64,000 nt of DNA from Emticicia sp. BO119. GTDB taxonomy: Bacteria; Bacteroidota; Bacteroidia; Cytophagales; Spirosomataceae. This document shows positions 52,696-60,755 of the stretch, one piece after another. Made by a program: the position numbers and the translations under genes. The notes beneath the pieces are model-generated. The model made no database searches. It was not told the DNA's origin and saw only the letters and a program-made list of their open reading frames with translations. The stretch is from positions 186,001 through 250,000 of the forward strand of contig NZ_JACETV010000007.1 in NCBI RefSeq assembly GCF_013912375.1, written 5' to 3'. Numbering within the stretch: position 1 is the first letter of the stretch; every line of letters begins with the position of its first letter.

Positions 52696-55600
52696 TTAGT
52701 TGCATCCTCCGACTTCAGCTCTAAATACTGTTCCATTATCGGCTTTGAATCCTGCGTTCAGTAAAATACTTTTTGCCTGATAGGTAACATTGGCATTGCC
52801 TGTGACAAAGTTGGTAGCGGTGATATTTCCATTGTCTGTTTTTGCTCTTTTTAAAACTGTACCTGTGTTATAGTTCTGATCAGGATTTACCAGTATAAAT
52901 TGTTGTGGGCAACTATCAAGGGTAATGTTTATACGATTAGAACCAACACTCAAACAATTAGGAGACTGGCAGACTGCCCAATAACTGGTAGTAACCGGAG
53001 GTTTATCAACTAAAGGATTGGCTGAAGAAGAATTAAACCATTTTAAAGTATTATTTCCTTCGCAGGCACTGGCTGTCAGGGTAGTTGTTTCTCCTTGTTC
53101 AATGGCTGTACTATTACTCGTAATAACAGGTGCAGCAGGACGCGGATTGATGACTACATTAAGCGAGGCACTTTGCTGATAAATGCTATCACTGCAAGCC
53201 TTCTGAAAAGTGGCATTAACCGTGTAGATACCACTCATATTGGTAGTAAGATTAGTAATCTGGTCATATCCGCCCCCAAACCCATAAGACAGGGTTCCGT
53301 AAAATGCGTAGTTATTCGGGCCTGTAAATGAATAAGAAAGTATAGAGCCATTTGTAGCTTGAATTAAAAATAACGCTCCACCTCCCTCACATAAATTATT
53401 ACCTACAGAGAAATTCATTACTGGAGTGGCTGTATTAGTATTGATACCAACAAAGGTAGTCGCTGTAAGTGTGCCGCTGCATAAGCTTGATGTAACAGTT
53501 ACGGTATATACACCGGCCATAGATTCACTTAAATCAGTTATTGTAACATTTTGGTTAGTACTGGTAAATCCGTTAGGGCCTGTCCAGCTAAATGAATAAT
53601 TACCTCCAATCTGACTTAACCTGGAACTTAAGAATACGCTACCACCAGGACAAATATAATAAGAAGAACTACTGCTGGAAGCAGTTAAAGTACATTCCGA
53701 AGTACAATCATTAAGTACTATTCGCTGAGTCGCCACAAAGGGTTCCTGGCATTCGCCATTTAAATCGGTTATTGTGAGGGTATAAATCCCTGCCATATCT
53801 GCAGTGGTAGAATAGGAAACTAATGCATAGCTCGATTCATTTCTGAAATGATTAGGACCAGTCCAGACGTATTTAAGATTACTATTGCTCGCTGCATTAT
53901 TGGGAGAGAGTGTAAGATCCTGCCCAAGGCAAGCGGTCTTAATAGAATCTAATTGAACTATGGGCTTTCGGATATTGAAAATGGGAACTACAGAAGTATA
54001 AGTTCCTGCGCAGCCACCTGTAAAAGTAGCAGTTAAAGTATAAAGCCCACCCGAACCAAGATTTGGCACAGTAGGTCGGGGTTCAGTGCTGGAGAACCCA
54101 TCAGGACCAGTCCATAAATAACTGACGGAAGTGTTTCCTAAGGGGTTTGTATTATACAGGAGTATGGCAGGACTACCTGCACATGTAAAAGCAGCGGAAT
54201 AAGCAGTAGTTAATTCAGGGTTTTTAGTCACATTAATGCCTATCTGAGATGTATAAACACCTTTGCAACCATTAGCTAAATTGACAGTTACAGTATAAAA
54301 ACCTGCTTTGGCAGTTGTCAGATTATTGATAGTCGGATTTCTTTCATGGCTTACAAAATTATCTGGCCCATTCCATGTATAGTTAGTTATAGTTGTACCT
54401 GCAATTGTTTCAGTAGAAGAGCCATTTAATAGTGTAAATAAATTTACTGAATTACTTTCACAAAGCACCTTATTGGGAAAAAGATCAGGGCTACTTGCAG
54501 TAAATAAAGGTGGATACATATCAATGGTAGTAGTAGCAGTAGAGATACCGCAGCTGCCAAAATTGGCTGTAACTGTATAAGTACCTGCTGAATTTTCTGT
54601 AAGAGCAAAAGCCGGATTCTGTTTAGTACTTGTAAATCCATTGGGGCCGGTCCATGTATAAGAAGCTGTTAAATTCCTTGGTGAATACCATGCTACATTA
54701 AACTCTACCTCTCTACCAGGGCAACTGTATGAAGCAGCGTTATGTGAGACACTTAACGTGATGGGATTGACAGTTAGTCTCGTAGTAGATGTTTTAATAT
54801 CACCACATCCAAAATTGACAGTCACGGTATAAATACCTGCATGGGTATTGCTGACATCGTTGATAATAGGGTTGTAGGATGTACTAATGAAACCATTAGG
54901 GCCTGACCATACATAAGATGCATTATTATTACTGGTATAAGCACTCAAACTGGCTGTTCCACAAAGACTTGCCGAAATAGTAGGATTAGGGGACACTACA
55001 TTTGGCTTAATTGTCACTTGTGTAGTTTCTGTTTTAATATCACCACATCCAAAATTGACAGTTAATGTATAAATCCCGGCTTTAGCCTCAGTGGCTGTCG
55101 GAATAACAGGTTCACTTTGTGAACTGCTAAAACCATTAGGCCCTGTCCATGAATAGGCGCGGGCAGAGGTATAAGTTGCATAGCTACTTAAATTGATATT
55201 ACCACAAGCATAAGCTGAAACAGACGGATTTATGCCTGTAGTATTAGCTGTAATATTTACATAAGTGGTAGCCGTAAGGATTTCACCACAACCAAAGTTG
55301 ACAGTTACCGAATAAACTCCGGCATTCGCATTTGTCACGTTATTAATTAATAGACTGCCTGAATTACTAGTAAAACCATTTGGGCCTGTCCACCTGAACG
55401 ATCTGGTAGGTGTTTCAGAAGCAATGGCGTATCCACTTAAATAGCCACATAAATTAGTGGTTATAGGCGAATTGAGAGTTAAAGTATTAGAACTGACGGT
55501 CAATTGGGTAGTTGCCGTCTGCACATCGCCACACCCAAAATTAATGGTTACTGTATATATACCCGCATGCGCATTGGTAACACTCGGAATATACGGGTTG

Positions 55601-58600
55601 CTTACGGCACTTGTAAAGTTATTTGGCCCTGTCCAGGCATAAGTCGCATTTGCATTTGTATAGACATTGAAACTAACACCGCTACAAAGCCTTGCTGAGT
55701 AATTAGAGGTTAATGTTACTGAATTTGGATTTACAGTTACATATTTAGTTGCAGTCTTAAGTTGCCCGCATCCAAAATTAACTGTTAATGTATAAAAGCC
55801 TTCATTGGCTTCGGTAACATTTGTAATAGAAGGGCTAAATGCAGTACTGCTGAAACCATTTGGTCCTGTCCATAAATAAGTTCTTTCAGAGGTATAAGTA
55901 CTTGTAGCGTATAAGTTTATTGTTTTACAGATATTGACAGAAGCCGCGGACTCAAGCCATATATTATTGGTGGTAAGTGTTAAATTAGTAGTGGCGGTTT
56001 GAATATCTCCACAACCAAAATTGACAGTAACCGTATAAATGCCCGCATCTCCACTATCGGCATTATTGATAGATGGATTACTCAAAGTACTACTGAAACC
56101 ATTGGGGCCTGCCCAGGCATAGGTTGTTGAAGAGGTATAACTGGTGCTGACAGACAGACTTGTTGACCCACAATGATTCACTGAAAATGATGGGTTAATA
56201 GACAACGTGTTAGGATTAACAGATAAATGAGTGGTAGCTGACTGTATATCTCCGCACCCGAAATTAACAGTAAGTGTATAAATACCGATGTCAGCATTTG
56301 TAACATTATAAATAAAAGTAGCATTTAAAGTACTATTAAAGCCATTTGGCCCAACCCATGAATAAGTTCGGGAGGAAGTTGGTGTAGTAGTAGCGCCTAA
56401 GCTTACCAGACCACAAAGGTTTGTTGAAAAAGAAGGGCTTAAGGTGATGGTATTCGGATTAACCGTCAGGTTAATGGTGGCTGTTTTAATATCATTACAG
56501 CCGAAATTAGCCGTAACAGTATAAACTCCGGCATTATTGATGGTTGTATTATTAATGGTAGGATTCTGTAATGCACTGCTAAAACCATTAGGCCCTGCCC
56601 ATGAAAAAGTGCTTGGAGGACCAATACTGGCAACAGCATATAAATTAGTGGTACCACAAATAGTGATAGGGCTCAATGTAGTGGCAGTTAAGACATTAGC
56701 ATTGATTGTAAGATTGGTGGTAGTCGTTTTAATATCCCCACACCCAAAATTAACCGTAATCGTATAAATTCCGGCGCTTGCCGTAGTGGCGTTTGTAATG
56801 CTCGGGCTTAATTGTGTACTGGTAAAATTATTTGGTCCTGTCCATAAATAAGAAACAGTAGGTGTAGAATTGGCATTAGCTGTTAAATTTACTGTCGAAC
56901 AATTACTCCCGACAAAAGCCGGATTTACTGTGAGTGTATTAGAAGAAACAGTAAGACTTGTAGTAGCGGTTTGAATATCTCCACACCCAAAATTAACAGT
57001 AACCGTATAGATTCCGGCATTGGCAGAAGTAACATTCGTGACACTCGCATTCCTGGCTGTACTGCTGAAACCATTAGGCCCTGTCCAGAGGTATGTCATG
57101 GAAGATGTTGGGCTATTATCGATATATAAATTAGCAGTACCGCAAAGATTAGTCGAAAAAGAAGAATTTATTGAAATGTTATTGGTATTAATGGCAAGAT
57201 TAGTAGTCACAGTTTGTATATCTCCACAGCCGAAATTTACTGTGGCAGTGTAAATTCCAGCTGCCGCTGCAGTAACATTATTAATATCCGGACTACTCGA
57301 AGAACTACTAAAACCATTTGGGCCTGCCCATGAAAAAGTACGGTTATTGGTATAATCAGCACTAACATATAATCTTGCAGTATTGCAAAGAGTAGCCAAG
57401 AAAGAAGGATTAACCGATAAATTATTGGGGCTAACGGTTATATTGGTAGTAGCAGTTTTGCTGTCACCACAGCCAAAATTAACGGTAACCGTATAGATAC
57501 CGGCATGGGCCGCTGTAGCATTAGTGATGGCGAGGTTATTGGTTGTGCTAGTGAATCCATTAGGACCACTCCACAAGTAAGTACGTGATTGAGTATAGGT
57601 AGCCTCAGGAAAAATATTAACCGTATTGCAATAGCTTAATGAATACGAGGGATTTAAAGATAAACTGGTAGGGGTAACAGTCAGATTAGTAGTGGCAGTC
57701 CTTGAGTCTCCACAGCCAAAATTGACTGTAACTGTATAAATTCCGGCTGCTGCCGCAGGAACATTATTAATAGTTACGCCACCTGAAGAACTACTAAAAC
57801 CATTAGGGCCTGTCCATGAAAAAGTACGGGAACTTGTATGGTCTGCATCAAGATACAAATTGGCTGTGCTGCATAGATTAGCCGAAAAAGAGGGACTAAT
57901 AAATAAGTAATTAGGATTAACAGTCAGGTTGGTAGTAGCGGTTTGTATATCACCACAGCCAAAATTGACGGTTACTGTATAGATACCGGCACTTGTAGAC
58001 GCAGTATTATTAATGGTTGCATTACGCTCAGTACTACTGAAACTATTCGGCCCCTGCCATGAATAGGTAGCAGGAGAAGAAGAACTGGTGTTGAGATTAA
58101 AGTTTGTTGTACCACATATTTTGGCCGAAAAAGATTTATTCAGAGAAATAGTATTAGGACTCACCGTTACATTAGTAGTAGCAGTTTGTATATCACCACA
58201 GCCAAAATTGACCGTAACTGTATAAACACCGGCATTGGCTGCTGTAGCATTAGTAATAAACGGATTGCTTATTGTACTACTAAAATTGTTGGGGCCAGTC
58301 CAAAGGTATGTTCTGCCTTGTGGCTGGCTGGAAAGGTTTGCACTCAGATTGATAGTATTACAAAGGGTAGTATTCACATTTTGAGTTTCCACTCTGTTAG
58401 AAGAGACATTGATACTATTGCTGGATTCTGAGCAGTTTCCTGAAATTACCTCAGCTTTATAGGTGCCGGATGCCTGAGGGATAATAGAAGCAGAAGTTTG
58501 CCCCCCAATGATGGTATTATCCTTTAACCATCGGTAAGTATAGCTACCTGCTAAACCTGTGTTAACAGCAATGGCATTACATACATAAGCGGAATTAACA

Positions 58601-59487
58601 TTGAGTGTAGGGGCAACAGAAGAAACAATTTCGATAGCATCACTTTGAACGATACAGTTATTTTGTCCTGTAACCCGCACAAAATAAGTCCCTAAACTGG
58701 TTGCTTCATAGGTACTATTCGTAGCTCCTGTAATAGCAACAGAATTTTTATACCACTGGTAAGTATCAGTGGCAGCAGGAAAAACATTAGCTGTTATTGT
58801 TGATGAACCATGACATAAAAGGTGTGAAGAGGTTGTAACAGAAACAGTATTGCTACAGGGGATAAATCTTTCAAAGCGGATAGCTTCATTGTTGAGGGCT
58901 AAGTCAGATTTATTATTCAAATCTTTATTGGTCACACCGACATTCCCTGTATTGTTTTCTATCCCGATAGTTGCTCTCGAATAGGGGCTTGTAGTAAATG
59001 AGCTATAATGTATTTCTATTTTGCCACTGGTTTCATATAATTGAATTTGCAAAGATCCCGGCTCATTGCTAAAGGAATGCTTAACATTTTTGAAATTAAC
59101 AACTAATACTCTGTTCGGGGCTACACCGGTAGTAAAATAGTTGAGCGAAGGAGTTCCTTGTGCACCATCCCAGCTAATAGCTGCAAAAGCAAGAATATTA
59201 TTTGGTGTCGAAACGGATGGAATAGAATTTACCAGATTAGCATTATTATTCCCAAAAGAAATATGTCCGTTAGCGGCCAGATAGAATTGGGTATAGTTGT
59301 TTTCGAAAAAAGGGAAACTAAAGCCAATATTAAATGGGCCAACAGAATTATTATAACCTAAACCAGTGATGGCAGTACCTGTGCCTGATATTTCTGCCAC
59401 AGGTAGTCCACGAGTAAGCGTATAAGACTGGGCACATAAAATATTGCATAATAACGTCAGCAGCAAAATGAATAAATTCTTTTTCAT
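52696..59487 (-). CDS. Giant secreted Ig-repeat protein (adhesin-like) with shared C-terminal domain
   Basis: This 2263-residue protein starts with a signal peptide (MKKNLFILLLTLLCNILCAQ). Residues about 21-210 are a beta-sandwich-like head ('FSFPFFENNYTQFYLAANGH', 'IGIENNTGNVGV'). Two Ig-like modules follow, then fifteen repeats of about 81 residues built on 'YLWTGPNGFSST', 'AGIYTVTVNFGCGDIQTATT', each with two Cys. Several more divergent modules come after them. The end, 'NVTYQAKSILLNAGFKADNG' to 'FRAEVGGCN', matches that of the S8-like peptidase. It probably forms a long rod on the cell surface or outside; adhesion is inferred. It is monocistronic. Codon patterns repeat with the domains, so expansion by duplication is evident. 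Confidence 0.92.
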   Translation of the reverse strand: MKKNLFILLLTLLCNILCAQSYTLTRGLPVAEISGTGTAITGLGYNNSVGPFNIGFSFPFFENNYTQFYLAANGHISFGNNNANLVNSIPSVSTPNNILAFAAISWDGAQGTPSLNYFTTGVAPNRVLVVNFKNVKHSFSNEPGSLQIQLYETSGKIEIHYSSFTTSPYSRATIGIENNTGNVGVTNKDLNNKSDLALNNEAIRFERFIPCSNTVSVTTSSHLLCHGSSTITANVFPAATDTYQWYKNSVAITGATNSTYEATSLGTYFVRVTGQNNCIVQSDAIEIVSSVAPTLNVNSAYVCNAIAVNTGLAGSYTYRWLKDNTIIGGQTSASIIPQASGTYKAEVISGNCSESSNSINVSSNRVETQNVNTTLCNTINLSANLSSQPQGRTYLWTGPNNFSSTISNPFITNATAANAGVYTVTVNFGCGDIQTATTNVTVSPNTISLNKSFSAKICGTTNFNLNTSSSSPATYSWQGPNSFSSTERNATINNTASTSAGIYTVTVNFGCGDIQTATTNLTVNPNYLFISPSFSANLCSTANLYLDADHTSSRTFSWTGPNGFSSSSGGVTINNVPAAAAGIYTVTVNFGCGDSRTATTNLTVTPTSLSLNPSYSLSYCNTVNIFPEATYTQSRTYLWSGPNGFTSTTNNLAITNATAAHAGIYTVTVNFGCGDSKTATTNITVSPNNLSVNPSFLATLCNTARLYVSADYTNNRTFSWAGPNGFSSSSSSPDINNVTAAAAGIYTATVNFGCGDIQTVTTNLAINTNNISINSSFSTNLCGTANLYIDNSPTSSMTYLWTGPNGFSSTARNASVTNVTSANAGIYTVTVNFGCGDIQTATTSLTVSSNTLTVNPAFVGSNCSTVNLTANANSTPTVSYLWTGPNNFTSTQLSPSITNATTASAGIYTITVNFGCGDIKTTTTNLTINANVLTATTLSPITICGTTNLYAVASIGPPSTFSWAGPNGFSSALQNPTINNTTINNAGVYTVTANFGCNDIKTATINLTVNPNTITLSPSFSTNLCGLVSLGATTTPTSSRTYSWVGPNGFNSTLNATFIYNVTNADIGIYTLTVNFGCGDIQSATTHLSVNPNTLSINPSFSVNHCGSTSLSVSTSYTSSTTYAWAGPNGFSSTLSNPSINNADSGDAGIYTVTVNFGCGDIQTATTNLTLTTNNIWLESAASVNICKTINLYATSTYTSERTYLWTGPNGFSSTAFSPSITNVTEANEGFYTLTVNFGCGQLKTATKYVTVNPNSVTLTSNYSARLCSGVSFNVYTNANATYAWTGPNNFTSAVSNPYIPSVTNAHAGIYTVTINFGCGDVQTATTQLTVSSNTLTLNSPITTNLCGYLSGYAIASETPTRSFRWTGPNGFTSNSGSLLINNVTNANAGVYSVTVNFGCGEILTATTYVNITANTTGINPSVSAYACGNINLSSYATYTSARAYSWTGPNGFSSSQSEPVIPTATEAKAGIYTLTVNFGCGDIKTETTQVTIKPNVVSPNPTISASLCGTASLSAYTSNNNASYVWSGPNGFISTSYNPIINDVSNTHAGIYTVTVNFGCGDIKTSTTRLTVNPITLSVSHNAASYSCPGREVEFNVAWYSPRNLTASYTWTGPNGFTSTKQNPAFALTENSAGTYTVTANFGSCGISTATTTIDMYPPLFTASSPDLFPNKVLCESNSVNLFTLLNGSSTETIAGTTITNYTWNGPDNFVSHERNPTINNLTTAKAGFYTVTVNLANGCKGVYTSQIGINVTKNPELTTAYSAAFTCAGSPAILLYNTNPLGNTSVSYLWTGPDGFSSTEPRPTVPNLGSGGLYTLTATFTGGCAGTYTSVVPIFNIRKPIVQLDSIKTACLGQDLTLSPNNAASNSNLKYVWTGPNHFRNESSYALVSYSTTADMAGIYTLTITDLNGECQEPFVATQRIVLNDCTSECTLTASSSSSSYYICPGGSVFLSSRLSQIGGNYSFSWTGPNGFTSTNQNVTITDLSESMAGVYTVTVTSSLCSGTLTATTFVGINTNTATPVMNFSVGNNLCEGGGALFLIQATNGSILSYSFTGPNNYAFYGTLSYGFGGGYDQITNLTTNMSGIYTVNATFQKACSDSIYQQSASLNVVINPRPAAPVITSNSTAIEQGETTTLTASACEGNNTLKWFNSSSANPLVDKPPVTTSYWAVCQSPNCLSVGSNRINITLDSCPQQFILVNPDQNYNTGTVLKRAKTDNGNITATNFVTGNANVTYQAKSILLNAGFKADNGTVFRAEVGGCN
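54760..58400 (-). repeat. Fifteen tandem coding repeats of about 243 bp
   Basis: The conserved core (coding VNFGCGD; plus-strand CCACANCCAAAATT) recurs near 54809, 55044, 55290, 55528, 55766, 56009, 56251, 56497, 56740, 56982, 57222, 57468, 57711, 57951 and 58194. Intervals run from about 235 to 246 bp. Cores are nearly identical while loops differ, which suggests selection or gene conversion on the core. Confidence 0.9.
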
Positions 59488-59677
59488 AGAGTTATGTATT
59501 AATAGGAAGATTCTGACTGAAATCTTTTTCCAACACCTTAAGAAAGTCTGCCAGCATTTACAGAAAATTCAAGATAAAACTCAGTCAAAAATTAATTTTA
59601 GTCACCATTATTTTACTTTTCAGACAACAAATATTAAAGGCGAATTTAAACATATTTTACATAGTTGTAAAAAATAT

Positions 59678-60160
59678 CTAACTTTTTCGCACTATCGGCA
59701 CCCATATCTCTTCTTCCGAATCAGCGTCAGCGTTTTTGTATTTATCTCCCAACAATTCAAAATGCGGTCGGTCGTCAAGCACATATTCCGAATTTGGTAA
59801 CCATGTGCTGAATATATACTGGAACGTGCTGTTATCAGTACTTGACCCTTTATGTAGAAAAACAGCATATAAGCCACTATTCAGCGTAAAAGCCTCCATT
59901 CCATCAGGAATATGATCAAAATCAGCCACCTCAACGGCAGCCCATTTTTCAAAAGCAGCATGAGGGTTGAAAGGATTAAAAAAGTCAAGTGCATATAGTT
60001 GTAAAGAATAGAGGTCTATGCTTGCAGTATTTATTATCGCTTTGCGATTTAGCATAAAACTTCTCCATAATTCCCCAGTCTTGTTATCAGCAAAAGACAT
60101 CTTCAGCCGCTTGCCTATAAGTTTTTTCTCTTGTAGTGTTTCAATTCTTGGTTGTAGCAT
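59678..60160 (-). CDS. GyrI-like small-molecule-binding domain protein
   Basis: The ATG at 60160 gives 160 residues beginning MLQPRIETLQEKKLIGKRLK, the typical first strand of stand-alone GyrI-like proteins. The longer frame to 60232 adds unlikely residues. 'AFEKWAAVEVADFDHIPDGM', 'LNSGLYAVFLHKGSSTD' and 'YVLDDRPHFELLGDKYKNAD' with 'EEEIWVPI' at the end form the SHS2-repeat ligand-binding fold with its conserved Glu. Such proteins bind hydrophobic cationic compounds, and some hydrolyse cyclopropanoids. No HTH is attached here. It is divergent from padR. Confidence 0.88.
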   Translation of the reverse strand: MLQPRIETLQEKKLIGKRLKMSFADNKTGELWRSFMLNRKAIINTASIDLYSLQLYALDFFNPFNPHAAFEKWAAVEVADFDHIPDGMEAFTLNSGLYAVFLHKGSSTDNSTFQYIFSTWLPNSEYVLDDRPHFELLGDKYKNADADSEEEIWVPIVRKS

Positions 60161-60276
60161 AAAGACTTCGTCGGATTTATTAAACAAATAAAACCATTTT
60201 CTCTTGAATGTAAAAATCGTGGAAGACTGCATTTATTGGACAATTACTATTTTTTCTTTATATAAAATCCAAGAAC

Positions 60277-60319
60277 GTCCGTCCGCAAGCGGACAAAATC
60301 TGTCCGCTTGCGGACGGAC
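60277..60319. repeat. GC-rich perfect 19-bp inverted repeat
   Basis: Two 19-base arms (60277-60295, 60301-60319) pair perfectly around a 5-base loop. Each arm itself contains the palindrome GTCCGCAAGCGGAC. Its high GC stands out in an AT-rich region, in the manner of a REP-like element or a stable RNA hairpin. Confidence 0.65.
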
Positions 60320-60329
60320 ACTTTTAGAG

Positions 60330-60364
60330 AAAACGGCCTTGGAATGTCCTCCAAGGCCGTTTTT
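60330..60364 (+). terminator. Terminator-like hairpin just before padR
   Basis: A perfect 14-bp stem (AAAACGGCCTTGGA/TCCAAGGCCGTTTT) with an ATGTCC loop ends in TTTTT. It lies upstream of the padR promoter and downstream of a divergent gene, so it must end an unannotated plus-strand transcript or act on the minus strand. Confidence 0.7.
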
Positions 60365-60384
60365 GCCATATGGCATTATATTTG
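60365..60384 (+). promoter_or_regulatory. padR promoter -7 element with overlapping palindrome
   Basis: TATATTTG (60377-60384) fits the TAnnTTTG element 33 bp before the padR ATG. Directly upstream is the perfect 10-bp palindrome GCCATATGGC (60365-60374). A clear -33 TTTG at the right distance is lacking. The palindrome sits where a PadR dimer could block RNA polymerase, so autoregulation is plausible. Confidence 0.5.
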
Positions 60385-60416
60385 TACGACAAAATAGAAA
60401 CTAATCATCTAAACCT

Positions 60417-60755
60417 ATGCATAGAGCAAATTTGGGCGAATTTGAAGAGATGGTCTTACTCATGGTAGCCATTTTAGATAAGGAAGCTTATGGTGTATCA
60501 GTCAATCAGGCCTTAGAAGAGCATACAGGGCGTGTGGTTGCCTTTGGTACCGTACACAATACCCTGATAAGGTTAGAAGAGAAGGGTTTTGTAAGCTCAG
60601 AGTTAGGGGGGGCTACTACCGAAAGAGGCGGGCGCCGGAAACGCCTGTTTAAAGTAACAGCTTTGGGTAGCAGAACCTTACAGGAAGTTAATGAATTGCG
60701 CCAGGGACTCTGGCAAATGATACCACCTCATACACTTCGTTTAAGCGGATTATGA
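60417..60755 (+). CDS. PadR-family transcriptional regulator
   Basis: The 112-residue protein is a PadR-type winged helix: 'LGEFEEMVLLMVAILDKEAY', then 'VAFGTVHNTLIRLEEKGFVS', 'ERGGRRKRLFKVTALGSRTL' and a C-terminal dimerisation helix. In Bacteroidota such small PadR proteins sit directly before FtsX-type permease genes with a prefix domain. Here its stop overlaps the permease start by 4 bases (ATGA), so the two are coupled. It probably represses its own operon through the palindrome at 60365-60374. Confidence 0.93.
   Translation: MHRANLGEFEEMVLLMVAILDKEAYGVSVNQALEEHTGRVVAFGTVHNTLIRLEEKGFVSSELGGATTERGGRRKRLFKVTALGSRTLQEVNELRQGLWQMIPPHTLRLSGL

Noticed and set aside
54760-58400. Regular repeats considered as a CRISPR array
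   Set aside because: The period of about 243 bp, continuous coding frame and absence of uniform short direct repeats rule this out.
52696-59487. Many open frames on both strands inside the giant repeat gene
   Set aside because: They recur with the 243-bp repeat in matching positions and are shadows of the main frame.
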